From JAGWRI01 sp963728785 (GTDB taxonomy: Bacteria; Gemmatimonadota; Gemmatimonadetes; Gemmatimonadales; Gemmatimonadaceae), in the NCBI GenBank assembly GCA_963728785.1, contig CAVSKV010000004.1:620001-684000 (forward strand): a stretch of DNA of 64,000 bases, read 5' to 3'. A program made the position numbers and the translations under genes. The notes beneath the pieces were generated by a model that saw only the letters and a program-made list of their open reading frames with translations, had not been told where the DNA came from and did not search any database. The stretch's first letter is position 1; the number at the start of each line of letters is the position of its first letter. Positions 16,307 to 24,865 of the stretch are shown one piece after another.

Positions 16307-17551
16307 TCATTCGGCCCGGATGGCGAGAATGGGGTCGAGACGCGAGGCGCGACTGGCCGGATAGGCGCCGGCGATGATCCCCACGCCGGCGCCGACCGCC
16401 ACCGACACGACGATCGACCAGGGCGCCACCGCCGCCGGCAGCGGGGACAGCAGGGCCACCACCTTGGCCATCGTGATGCCGAGCGCTACCCCGAACAGCG
16501 CACCCACACTGCTCAGCGTGGCGCTCTCCACCAGGAACTGGGCCAGGATGTCCCGGCGGCGCGCCCCGAGCGACTTGCGGATGCCGATCTCGCGCGTCCG
16601 CTCGGCCACCGCCACGAGCATGATGTTCATGATCACGATTGCGCCCACCACCAGCCCGATGGCCGGCAGGACGATGCCCGCGAGCACGAGATACTTCTTG
16701 ATCGTTTCCCACTGCGACAGCGCCGACTCCGAACTCTCCATCACGAAGTTGTCGGGCTCCGCGGGATGCAGCTGGTGCCGGTTGCGCATCACCTCGCGCA
16801 CGACCTCTTCCAATGGACCGAACGCTGCCGGGGTGGGGGACTGCACTACCACGCCGTACAGGCTCTGCCGCGCGCCGGTGAGCCGCGACATCTCGGAGTG
16901 AAACGGCGCGATGACCTGCTGGTCCAGGTTGAGGCCGAACACCGTGCCCTGATGGTCGAGCACGCCGATCACCCGGAACGGGAACCGCCCCACCTTGAGC
17001 TCACGGCCTATGGGGTCGAGGTTCGCGAAATACTGGGACACGATCGCGTCACCGATCACGATCACGTCGGCTCCGAGCGCCTCTTCCTGGTCGTCGAACG
17101 TGCGCCCTTGCACGATTCGCAGATCCTTGATCTTGAAGTACTGGGGGGTCACCGCCATGGCCAGCACCTGCGCGCCGCCGCCGGCGTAATTCGAACTCAC
17201 GTTCATCCACCGCACGTCCTGAATGGCCCACCGCGCATCGTCGGGCAGCGCGGCTTTCACCGCCAGCGCATCGTCGACCGTGATCTTGGGACGCCGCTGC
17301 CATTCCTTCCACTCGGCGTCGGTCACGTTACCCGTGTTGATATCGGGAAACGGCCGCAGACTGAACGTGTTGATGCCCAGAAACTTGCCCGCGAAGTCCT
17401 GTTCCACGTACACGCTCATGCCCTGCACGATGGACACGACGGCGATCAGGAACATGACGCTGATCATCACGCCGAGCAGGGTGAAGAAGCTCTTCAGCTT
17501 CTGCACGCGGATCTGGGACAGCGCGAGACGAATGGCTTCGAAGAGCTGCAC
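16307..17551 (-). CDS. MacB/FtsX-type ABC permease, type 1, second pair (P3)
   Basis: A 414-residue type 1 permease. The start is GTG 17551 at the conserved QLFEAIRLALSQIRVQKLK. One helix precedes a periplasmic core (segments RPFPDINTGNVTDAEWKEW and RRPKITVDDA), then the C-terminal FtsX domain with ERTREIGIRKSLGARRRDI, ending LDPILAIRAE. It is very similar to P1 (shared KLKSFFTLLGVMI and MFLIAVVSIV). It is followed after one base by P4 and preceded by a 310-base spacer, so a separate promoter or processing site for this pair is possible. Confidence 0.9.
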   Translation of the reverse strand: MQLFEAIRLALSQIRVQKLKSFFTLLGVMISVMFLIAVVSIVQGMSVYVEQDFAGKFLGINTFSLRPFPDINTGNVTDAEWKEWQRRPKITVDDALAVKAALPDDARWAIQDVRWMNVSSNYAGGGAQVLAMAVTPQYFKIKDLRIVQGRTFDDQEEALGADVIVIGDAIVSQYFANLDPIGRELKVGRFPFRVIGVLDHQGTVFGLNLDQQVIAPFHSEMSRLTGARQSLYGVVVQSPTPAAFGPLEEVVREVMRNRHQLHPAEPDNFVMESSESALSQWETIKKYLVLAGIVLPAIGLVVGAIVIMNIMLVAVAERTREIGIRKSLGARRRDILAQFLVESATLSSVGALFGVALGITMAKVVALLSPLPAAVAPWSIVVSVAVGAGVGIIAGAYPASRASRLDPILAIRAE

Positions 17552-17861
17552 GGCGGCGCGAGGTGGAGTTGGAGCGCAGACGACCGACCAGGGTTCACCG
17601 GTCCGAACGCTGATCCCTACGGGGGAGGGGCCGGGGAAGTGTCAGCCGGAAACGGCGTTCCGCCCCGCCCCCCGCCCCAACAGAAGGTTGAGAGCGGGAA
17701 GCCGACAGCTGTCAGGCAACAGCAACGACGCGGTGCCCCGCCGTCGCGAACGCGGGCAAAGGACGACTCTGCTGGGACCCGTCCCGGCGTCGCTGCCGCC
17801 GGCTCACGGCCGTGAGCTCACAGCGCATGGCCTTCTGTTGGGGGGTGGAGCGTGGCCGCGG
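17552..17861. other. 310-base spacer between permease pairs 1 and 2, with a 16-base palindrome
   Basis: I find no gene here. The spacer holds the perfect palindrome GCTCACGGCCGTGAGC (17802-17817), 44 bases beyond the P2 stop on the minus strand, and no T-tract after it. It may be a protein-binding site, a transcript-processing hairpin or the remains of a duplication joint. Confidence 0.5.
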
Positions 17862-19121
17862 CTATTCGTACCGCAGCGCGTCCACCGGGTCGAGCCGGGA
17901 CGCCTTGGCAGCCGGGAGCAGCCCGAATAGCACCCCCGTGATCGCGCTCGTGCCCAACGCGGCGACGATGGCCAGCGGCGGGACTGACGCGGGGATCGGC
18001 GTGAAGGAACGGACAATCAACGCCACGAGGATCCCGAGCACCAATCCGATCGTCGCGCCGATCCCGGTGAGGGTCACCGCCTCCACCAGGAACTGCCAGA
18101 GGATCATCGCCCGGGTGGCGCCCAGCGCCTTGCGCACGCCGATCTCGCGGGTCCGCTCGGTGACGCTGATCATCATGATGGCGACGACGCCGACGCCCCC
18201 GACGATGAGCCCGATGCCCGACAGCACGATCATGACGAGGAAGAACATGCCGACCACCTTGTTGTACACTTCGAGGACCTTGTCCTGGGTGATGATGGCG
18301 AAGTCGTTGTCGGTTTCCGGGCGAAGACCGTGGTGCTGGCGGAGCAGGGCCGTCACTTCGTCGATGGCCTCGTCGCGCGAGGTCGCGTCGGTGGGGACGA
18401 CCGAGATGGAGATCTCACGCCGCCCGGCGTTGAGCACGCGGAACGCGGTCTGAATCGGGATGATGGCTTGCGACCGGTCGCCACCCGACAGGAAGCTGGC
18501 CGCCGAGTGGTAGACGCCGATCACCGTGAATGGTTCGCCGCGGATGGCGATGACCTTGTCGAGCGGATCGGAATCGCCGAACAATTGCGTGGCCATGACG
18601 TCGTTGATGACGGCCACGCGCTGGCCGGCGTCCCCCTCGTTCTGTGTCCAGCTGCGGCCGGGGTAAACGTCGCCGCTGCCGTTGATGATGATCCAGTTGA
18701 ACGTGAAGGCGCTGATCTGGGCGGCACTGAGCGATCGATCGGCGTACTTCACCGGAAGACCGAGGTCGATTCGGGCGCCGGCCGCGCGGATGCCCGGCAG
18801 CGCTTCCATGGCGCTCTGGTCGGCCATGGTGAGCGGCGGGTTGTGGCGCCACGGGCACGTGGCGTCGGTGCCGTCGCACGCGGCGAAGGTGATCGGATAC
18901 CGCGAGACGAAGAACGTCTTTGGGCCGGCCGATTGGAGGTCCGTCTGGACGCTGGCGTTGATCCCGTGCACCGCCGCCGAGATGACGACCACGACGAAGA
19001 CGCCCACCGCGATGCCGAGGATCGTCAGGCCGGCGCGCACTTTGTTGCCGCGGATCGACTGGACGGCGATGCCGACGCCCTCGTTGAGGTTGAAGATCCA
19101 GGCCTCGAGAATGGAGCGCAT
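17862..19121 (-). CDS. MacB/FtsX-type ABC permease, type 2, first pair (P2)
   Basis: A 419-residue type 2 permease: N-terminal helix after SIRGNKVRAGLTILGIAVG, periplasmic core with a cysteine insert (ACDGTDATCPWRHNPPLT, about 82-99), and C-terminal FtsX domain with ERTREIGVRKALGATRAMI, ending LDPVDALRYE. ATG 19121 follows the P1 stop by two bases. The CPWRHNP motif is shared with P4 and absent from P6, so pairs 1 and 2 look like the more recent duplication. Confidence 0.9.
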   Translation of the reverse strand: MRSILEAWIFNLNEGVGIAVQSIRGNKVRAGLTILGIAVGVFVVVVISAAVHGINASVQTDLQSAGPKTFFVSRYPITFAACDGTDATCPWRHNPPLTMADQSAMEALPGIRAAGARIDLGLPVKYADRSLSAAQISAFTFNWIIINGSGDVYPGRSWTQNEGDAGQRVAVINDVMATQLFGDSDPLDKVIAIRGEPFTVIGVYHSAASFLSGGDRSQAIIPIQTAFRVLNAGRREISISVVPTDATSRDEAIDEVTALLRQHHGLRPETDNDFAIITQDKVLEVYNKVVGMFFLVMIVLSGIGLIVGGVGVVAIMMISVTERTREIGVRKALGATRAMILWQFLVEAVTLTGIGATIGLVLGILVALIVRSFTPIPASVPPLAIVAALGTSAITGVLFGLLPAAKASRLDPVDALRYE

Positions 19122-19123
19122 GG

Positions 19124-20365
19124 CTATTCCTGGTGCAGCGCGGCGATGGGGTCGAGCAGGGCGGCGCGGCTGGCCGGGTAGACGCCGGCAATGATGCCGA
19201 CCCCGCCGCCCACCGCGACCCCGAGCACCACCGACCAGAGCTCCACCGCGGCCGGGAGCGGGCTGAGCACGGAGATCACCTTGGCGAGGCCGAAGCCAAC
19301 GGCGACGCCGATGGCCGCGCCCACGGTGGCGAGCGTCGTGCTCTCGACGAGGAACTGGCGCAGGATGTCGCGCCGCCGGGCGCCGAGCGCCTTGCGGATG
19401 CCGATCTCGCGCGTGCGTTCAGCCACGGCCACCAGCATGATGTTCATGATGACGATGGCGCCGACCAGGAGGCCGATCGCGGGCAGGGCGATGCCGGCAA
19501 GCACCAGGTAGCCCTGGATCTTGTTCCAGAAGGCGAGCGCGGAGTCGGACGTCTCCATCGTGAAGTCGTCCGGCTGCGCGGGGTGGAGCTGGTGACGCGC
19601 GCGCATCAGTTCACGCACCCGCTCCTCGTTGTCGGCGATCCCGGCGTCGGTGGGGGACTGGACGATCACCGCGTCCACGACGCCATGGGGATTGAGGAAG
19701 CGCCGGATGGGCGACCGGGCGGGCGCGACCAGGAAGCCGTCGAGCGACATCCCGAACACGCTTCCCTGCGACTCGGCGACGCCGATGACGGTGTAGGGGA
19801 TGCCCCCCACGCGCAGCTGGCGGCCGAGCGGATTCAGGCTGGGAAAGAAGTGGTCCTGGACGTCCTTGCCGATCACGACCACGGACGACCCGAGGATGTA
19901 CTCCTGAACCGTGGGCAGCCTTCCCAGCACGACGCCCATCCGCTTGATGGTGAAATACTGATCGCTCACGCCATAGGCGTTTACGCTGCGCGGTGAGGCG
20001 TATGGCGCTTCGACGCTGATGCCGTTGGAGCTGTACTCGGCCCAGAGCGTGCCGGGAGCGAGCGCGTCGGCCACCGGCGCGACGTCGGTATCGTAGATCC
20101 GCGGCCGCGTGCGCCACGACCGGCGCTCGGCGTCGTTCACGTCGCCGATGTTCATGTTGGGGCGCTGGCGCAGCTCGAACGAGTTGATCGCGATGAGCTT
20201 GCCCATGAGGTCGTTCTTCATGTAGTTGCCCATGCCGCTCACGATGGAGACGACGGCGATCAGGAACATGACGCCGATCATCACGCCGAGCAGCGTGAAG
20301 AAGCTCTTGAGCTTCTGCACGCGGATCTGGGCGAACGCGAGACGGATGGCTTCGAAGAAGGACAC
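19124..20365 (-). CDS. MacB/FtsX-type ABC permease, type 1, first pair (P1)
   Basis: A 413-residue type 1 permease, the first permease after the ATPase. The start is GTG 20365 at SFFEAIRLAFAQIRVQKLK, aligned with P3; the frame is open to 20509, but that extension runs over the ATPase stop and the hairpin at 20400-20427. The FtsX domain carries ERTREIGIRKALGARRRDI, and the protein ends LDPIAALHQE. Such permeases transmit ATPase motion to the periplasm (mechanotransmission) rather than forming a classical pore, as known for MacB and LolCDE. Confidence 0.9.
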   Translation of the reverse strand: MSFFEAIRLAFAQIRVQKLKSFFTLLGVMIGVMFLIAVVSIVSGMGNYMKNDLMGKLIAINSFELRQRPNMNIGDVNDAERRSWRTRPRIYDTDVAPVADALAPGTLWAEYSSNGISVEAPYASPRSVNAYGVSDQYFTIKRMGVVLGRLPTVQEYILGSSVVVIGKDVQDHFFPSLNPLGRQLRVGGIPYTVIGVAESQGSVFGMSLDGFLVAPARSPIRRFLNPHGVVDAVIVQSPTDAGIADNEERVRELMRARHQLHPAQPDDFTMETSDSALAFWNKIQGYLVLAGIALPAIGLLVGAIVIMNIMLVAVAERTREIGIRKALGARRRDILRQFLVESTTLATVGAAIGVAVGFGLAKVISVLSPLPAAVELWSVVLGVAVGGGVGIIAGVYPASRAALLDPIAALHQE

Positions 20366-20399
20366 GGGTGTGCGGGACGGGGGCGATCTGAAAACTAGC

Positions 20400-20427
20400 A
20401 AGGCGGCGAAGCAGTCTCCGCCGCCTT
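20400..20427 (-). terminator. Hairpin between the ATPase gene and the permease genes (possible attenuator)
   Basis: AAGGCGGCG (20400-20408) and CGCCGCCTT (20419-20427) form a perfect nine-base-pair stem with a 10-base loop. On the minus strand it is followed by GCTAGTTTTC, a weak T-rich run. Lying inside the operon, it could reduce permease expression relative to ATPase, adaptor and TolC, or protect an mRNA end. Confidence 0.5.
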
Positions 20428-20450
20428 CGAAAACAGGCGTGTGGCCGGTA

Positions 20451-21245
20451 CTACATGCCGGCGCGCTCGGCGAATGCCTCGCGGCGGTCGTCGGTGGCCA
20501 CCAGGCCATCGCGCAACACGACTACGCGCTTGGCGTGGGCGGCGATGTCGGGCTCGTGGGTGACCATGATCACCGTCTGTCCGCTCGCGGACAGCTGCTC
20601 GAACACCTTCATGATCTCTTCCGACGTTGCCGAGTCCAAGTTACCGGTGGGTTCGTCGGCGAGCAGGATGGACGGCCGGTTGACGAGCGCACGGGCGATG
20701 GCGACGCGCTGCCGTTGGCCGCCCGACAGTTCGTTCGGCCGGTGGTCCATGCGGCCTTCGAGCTGCACGCTTTCCAGGGCTTCCTTGGCGCGGCGGCGGC
20801 GTTCGTCGGCGCCGATGCCGGCGTAGACGAGCGGCAGTTCGACGTTGTGGAGCGCGGTGGCGCGGGGCAGCAGATTGAACGTCTGGAAGACGAACCCGAT
20901 TTCCTTGTTCCGGATGCGGGCCAGTTGGTCGTCGCTCATTTCCGAGACGAGCGTGCCGTTGAGCCAGTATTCGCCCGACGTCGGCGTGTCGAGGCAGCCG
21001 ATCACGTTCATCAGCGTGGACTTGCCGGAGCCGGATGGCCCCATGATGGCCACGTATTCGTTGCGGGCGATGGCGACGTCCACGCCCCGGAGTGCGCGAA
21101 CGATCTCGCCGCCCATGTCGTAGTGCCGCTGGATGCCGCGCGTCACGATGATCCACTTGCTCTCCGGCGCCCGGCCAGCCTGGTGCAGGACGGCGGCGCG
21201 CTCCGCAGTCGAACTGAGTGGTGCTTCAGCGGTTTCTTGGCTCAC
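20451..21245 (-). CDS. MacB/LolD-type ABC transporter ATPase
   Basis: A 264-residue cytoplasmic ATPase with Walker A GPSGSGKS (about 69-76), Q-loop FVFQTFNLLP, signature LSGGQRQRV, Walker B ILLADEPTGNLDS and the switch histidine in MVTHEPD. The E-P-T-G-N-L-D-S string and length place it in the MacB/LolD/FtsE group that drives FtsX-type permeases. The start is GTG 21245, overlapping the adaptor stop (GTGA), so it is translationally coupled to the adaptor. It is the only ATPase gene near the six permeases and presumably serves all of them. Confidence 0.93.
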   Translation of the reverse strand: MSQETAEAPLSSTAERAAVLHQAGRAPESKWIIVTRGIQRHYDMGGEIVRALRGVDVAIARNEYVAIMGPSGSGKSTLMNVIGCLDTPTSGEYWLNGTLVSEMSDDQLARIRNKEIGFVFQTFNLLPRATALHNVELPLVYAGIGADERRRRAKEALESVQLEGRMDHRPNELSGGQRQRVAIARALVNRPSILLADEPTGNLDSATSEEIMKVFEQLSASGQTVIMVTHEPDIAAHAKRVVVLRDGLVATDDRREAFAERAGM

Positions 21246-22531
21246 TGGGACCCCGTCTGAGGTTTCTTGGTGTCGACCTTGGTTTCGCGGACGACCGCGC
21301 CGTCCTTCAGATCGCGAATGGCCTGGTAGGTACCGGCAACGATGCGCTCGCCTTCCTTGAGCCCGTCCAGGACCTCGAAGTCCTTCTCGCCGGCTATCCC
21401 TACTTTTACGGGCCGGAAGGTCACTTTGTTGTCGGCCCCGACTACGAATACTCCCTCGACGTCCTTCTTGCCCACCTGGACCTTCGGTTTTGGCCGGCCC
21501 AGTCCCACGGCGGTATCGGCGTTCTGCAGGTCCTGATTCTCGCGCACGGTGAGCGCGATGATCGGAATGGCCAGCACGTTCTTGCGCGTATCGGTGATGA
21601 CCTTGGCCGTTGCCGAGAAATCGGGCCGCGTATCCTTGGGCACGTTCAGCAGGCGGATGGTGACCTGGTAGTCAACCGCCTGATCGGTGCTCGACGTGGT
21701 CGTGGTCGTCGCGCCGCTGACCGAACTGTTGGCGATGTCGGTGACCCGGCCCACGAAGGTGGTGTCGGGGAAGGCATCGATCTGGACCACGGCCGAGTCG
21801 CCGATGGCGATGTGGGCGACGTCCGTCTCGTCCACGTTCACCTTGGTCTCCAACTCGGACATGTCACTCACCGTCAGCAGCGTGGCGGCGTCCTTGTTGA
21901 GTGTTCCCTGAATGGCCGTCTCGCCCTGCTCGACGTTGAGCCGCGTGACGCGTCCCGACATCGGCGCGTAGATGGTGGTCTTGTCGAGCGACGACTGGGC
22001 GTTCTCGAGCGAGGCCTGGGCCTGTGCCACCTGATGGACGGCCGACGAGAGCAAGGCCTGGTTGACGTCGACGGCCGTCTTGAGCTGCTGAAGCGATTCG
22101 GCGGTCACGAACTTCGTGTTCGCCTTCTGCAATTCAAGGGAGCGGGCGTACTCGCTCTGGGCCTGCATCAGATTGGCCTTGGCCTGCTCCTGCTGGGCCT
22201 TGGCCGAGGCGACATTGGCTTCCCACTGCTTGACCGTGGCCTGGGCGATCGCCGGGTCGATCTGCAGGAGGAATTGACCCTTGGTCACCATATCGCCCTC
22301 CTTTACTGAGAGCTTGGTGATCTTGCCCGAGATGTCGGAACTGACGTCCACCTTGGTATGGGGGCTCACCTGGCCACTGGCCGTCACCGACGCCACCAGG
22401 TCTGCCCGGCGTACGGGCTCGATGCGCACGTCCACGCCGGCGTTGGACTTGCGGGCGGCTGCGGTGGCGACGACCGCCACGATCGCCAGGATCACGATAC
22501 CGGCAATGGTGAACTTCACGCGCTTGGTCAT
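21242..22531 (-). CDS. Periplasmic adaptor (membrane fusion protein) of a MacA/HlyD type
   Basis: A 429-residue protein with one N-terminal membrane anchor (about 7-27), a split lipoyl domain (SVTASGQVSPHTKVDVSSDISG and later TTIYAPMSGRVTRLNVEQGE), a long alpha-helical hairpin (about 95-185, rich in Ala/Gln/Glu), a beta-barrel domain (about 205-290) and a membrane-proximal domain. MacA-type adaptors link the inner-membrane ABC complex to TolC. The gene starts 16 bases after the tolC-like gene and overlaps the ATPase gene. Confidence 0.92.
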   Translation of the reverse strand: MTKRVKFTIAGIVILAIVAVVATAAARKSNAGVDVRIEPVRRADLVASVTASGQVSPHTKVDVSSDISGKITKLSVKEGDMVTKGQFLLQIDPAIAQATVKQWEANVASAKAQQEQAKANLMQAQSEYARSLELQKANTKFVTAESLQQLKTAVDVNQALLSSAVHQVAQAQASLENAQSSLDKTTIYAPMSGRVTRLNVEQGETAIQGTLNKDAATLLTVSDMSELETKVNVDETDVAHIAIGDSAVVQIDAFPDTTFVGRVTDIANSSVSGATTTTTSSTDQAVDYQVTIRLLNVPKDTRPDFSATAKVITDTRKNVLAIPIIALTVRENQDLQNADTAVGLGRPKPKVQVGKKDVEGVFVVGADNKVTFRPVKVGIAGEKDFEVLDGLKEGERIVAGTYQAIRDLKDGAVVRETKVDTKKPQTGSQ

Positions 22532-22547
22532 GTCCGATCCTCAGGGG

Positions 22548-24020
22548 CTATCGAAGGGGGCGTCCGACCGCGTTTTCCAACGCGGCGAATGCCTTGTGAT
22601 AATCGTAGATGGAATTCACGCGATCGACTTCGGCCTGCACATACGTGCCGCGGGCGCTGGTGACGTCCAGGTAGGTAGCCTGGCCGGCGCGATACCGTGC
22701 CTCGGCGTACTGGTACTGATCCTGCGCCTGGTCCGCGTTCTGCTGCCGCAGCGCGATCGTGCTGGCCGCCAGCTTCAAGTTGAGGAAGGCCTGCGTGACG
22801 TTGGTGCGCGTCTGCAGCTCCTGGGCCTTCACGCCATACGCGGCCGACTGCTGCTGCGCGATGGCCTGCTGCACGCTTTGCTCGCGACTGAAGCCGTCGA
22901 AGATGGGCAGCGAGAGTCCGGCGGAAATGGAGAGCGGGGAACGGGTGAACTTGAACGGGAACACGTTGTTGGCGGAGCGAATGCTCTGCATTTGGGCCGC
23001 CGAGAGCGTCGGGGATCCGCAGCCGTAGGCCGCGAGTCCGACGCCGGTGCGCAGGGAATCCAGTTGCGAGCAACTCGCGAACGAGCCGGCGATGCTGGCC
23101 TGCGCCACGTTCACCGGGTAGTCCGCGTTCGTGTACTGATACGAGTATCCGGTCAGCCCGGTGCTCAGCGACAGTGTGGGCGTATAGCTCGCCTTCGCCG
23201 TCCTGACGCCCAGCGCTGCCGCGTGCTCCTGCGAACGCAGGGCGACGATGGCGGGGTTGCGGCTGCCTGCCAGGTCGAGCAGGGAGTCGAGCGAGAACAT
23301 CGGGGTCTCGATGTTGAACGTCGTCGTGAGTCGCACGCTGTCTGGCTTTGGCACGCCGATTTGCTGATACAGCGCGACCTTGTCCACTTCGGCCGTGTTG
23401 TGGGCGGTGAGCGCGGCGATCTGGGCCTGGCCCAGCGCCACCTGCGCGCTCCGGACGTCGAGGATCGTCGCCTGGCCCACTTCCATCTTGGCATTGGCGA
23501 GATCGAGCTGCCCCTGGGCCGTGATCACCAGCGTGTCCTGGAGCGCGGCGCTGGCCTGGTCAGCGAGCGCCGTGAGATACGCCGACGTGACGTTGGCGCG
23601 GACGGCCTCTGCCTGGCCCGTGATGTTGGCCTCCGTGGCGTTCCGATTCGCGATCTGGAGTTTGGGCTGGATGAAGGACGCCGCATTCAACCGGTAGCTG
23701 ATGCCGAGGCTGTAGTTCGACGTGACCGCATCCGAGGACCCGCTGAACGTGAGCCCCTGGAACACCTGGCTGCCGGCCTGCTGGTAGCCGGCACCGAACG
23801 AGGAACTGACAGTGGGAAGAAACGCCCCGTATGCCGTGCGCACCGCGGCGTTGGCAGTGCGCATGCCGGTGGCGGTCTGGAGATATGTGGGATTGTTCTG
23901 CCGGGCGAGGGCGATGGCCTGGGCCAGCGAAAGATCCTGGGCGGAGGGCGGAGGGCCGCCCTGGGCGAGCGCAACCTGACCGGCGAACACAACCAGGGCA
24001 GCAGACAGCGAAACGCGCAT
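22548..24020 (-). CDS. TolC-family outer-membrane efflux protein
   Basis: A 490-residue outer-membrane channel protein. A signal peptide (MRVSLSAALVVFAGQVALAQ) is followed by two outer-membrane-efflux repeats made of long amphipathic helices rich in Ala/Gln, with the typical LSLAQAIALARQNNP opening. Trimeric TolC proteins form the exit duct for tripartite pumps. It is the first gene of the export cluster. In the 128 bases upstream I see no convincing -10/-35 pair, only an AAAGGA-type ribosome-binding sequence about 13 bases before the ATG. Confidence 0.92.
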   Translation of the reverse strand: MRVSLSAALVVFAGQVALAQGGPPPSAQDLSLAQAIALARQNNPTYLQTATGMRTANAAVRTAYGAFLPTVSSSFGAGYQQAGSQVFQGLTFSGSSDAVTSNYSLGISYRLNAASFIQPKLQIANRNATEANITGQAEAVRANVTSAYLTALADQASAALQDTLVITAQGQLDLANAKMEVGQATILDVRSAQVALGQAQIAALTAHNTAEVDKVALYQQIGVPKPDSVRLTTTFNIETPMFSLDSLLDLAGSRNPAIVALRSQEHAAALGVRTAKASYTPTLSLSTGLTGYSYQYTNADYPVNVAQASIAGSFASCSQLDSLRTGVGLAAYGCGSPTLSAAQMQSIRSANNVFPFKFTRSPLSISAGLSLPIFDGFSREQSVQQAIAQQQSAAYGVKAQELQTRTNVTQAFLNLKLAASTIALRQQNADQAQDQYQYAEARYRAGQATYLDVTSARGTYVQAEVDRVNSIYDYHKAFAALENAVGRPLR

Positions 24021-24110
24021 CGAGGAAGGGTCCTTTGGTGAAGGGTCAGCCCCCCATACGGTGGGTGGCCGAACCCGGTTTCAAGACGGTTTTGCGGGAC
24101 GGTTCGAGGT

Positions 24111-24140
24111 CGGGCGCGTCCCGGCGCGGGACCGCGCCCG
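24111..24140 (-). terminator. Strong GC hairpin downstream of the secreted-protein gene
   Basis: CGGGCGCG-TCCCG pairs with CGGGA-C-CGCGCCCG, giving 13 base pairs with one bulged C and a three-base loop. It starts nine bases after the stop of the gene at 24149-24832 and lies before the export cluster. There is no T-run, so termination activity is uncertain. Confidence 0.5.
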
Positions 24141-24148
24141 ATCGTGAG

Positions 24149-24832
24149 CTATCGAGGCAGCTCGTCCCGCTGCGCCACGAGGTTCCTGGCCGGAACCGCC
24201 ACCCGCAGGAGATGCCCGTTGGCATCCATCCAGATGTCCCGGGTGGCGCCGTCGGCGCCGATCAGCGCGTAGTGCATTGCGCTCACGGTCCCTCGACCCA
24301 CCCGGATCGGTTCCTGGCCACGTTCCTCGAATCGAAATGTAGCGTGTGTACCGGCTCGCGGATCGATCACGGCGAAGCGGGTTCGCAGGGGAGGAAGCGT
24401 TGCAAAATAGTACGGATCGAACGCGCTGGCGTCGAGCGCCAGGGGATCGGTTCCCATGACGTAGTCGCGCGCCGATTCACCATCGGGGGTATGCGTCAGG
24501 GTGCTGAACCGTCCGGGGCGCCCGTTGCCGTCCACGTGCGACGTCATCACCCCGCTCACCCGCACCTCGGCTTCGTAGCTGAGCGGCCCGCCCACGGAGT
24601 CGGTGGTGAGCCGCAGGGTGATCCGCTCGGCGTTGAACGAAATCGTCGCCGTCGCGCGGTAGGCCTGGCCGCCGCCCGCTGCCGCGCGCACGATGCGGTA
24701 CGCCTCGCGTCCGATCGGCGCGCCGTTCCTGGTGATCACGAGCGTCCCCTCGTCCACCACGCTCTCCTGCGCGAGAGCGGGGGCGGAGCGTGCCAGGAGC
24801 ACGGCGGCAAGCAGGAGCGGGACCGGTCTCAT
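24149..24832 (-). CDS. Secreted protein of unknown function
   Basis: A 227-residue protein with a clear signal peptide (MRPVPLLLAAVLLARSAPALAQ) and no further membrane segments. The mature part looks all-beta (alternating stretches such as GTLVITRNGAPIGREAYRIVR, AYRATATISFNAERITLRLTT, SYEAEVRVSG), resembling lipid- or polymer-processing-associated periplasmic proteins in general style, but I recognise no family. ATG 24832 fits the signal peptide. The DNA just before the start (ATACTAATG, complement) is one of the AT-rich patches noted in findings. It is co-directional with the export cluster but separated from it by a strong hairpin. Confidence 0.75.
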   Translation of the reverse strand: MRPVPLLLAAVLLARSAPALAQESVVDEGTLVITRNGAPIGREAYRIVRAAAGGGQAYRATATISFNAERITLRLTTDSVGGPLSYEAEVRVSGVMTSHVDGNGRPGRFSTLTHTPDGESARDYVMGTDPLALDASAFDPYYFATLPPLRTRFAVIDPRAGTHATFRFEERGQEPIRVGRGTVSAMHYALIGADGATRDIWMDANGHLLRVAVPARNLVAQRDELPR

Positions 24833-24865
24833 TAGTATAAAGGTACCCAGAATGCGAAGGCCTGT

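Noticed and set aside
12416..24020. The permease cluster as a LolCDE lipoprotein exporter
   Set aside because: The presence of a TolC-type channel and a MacA-type adaptor in the same operon points to a tripartite efflux system, and LolCDE has no such partners.
24079..24084. TTGAAA as a -35 box for the tolC-like gene
   Set aside because: The sequence 18 bases downstream (CGTATG) matches the -10 consensus at only two of six positions.
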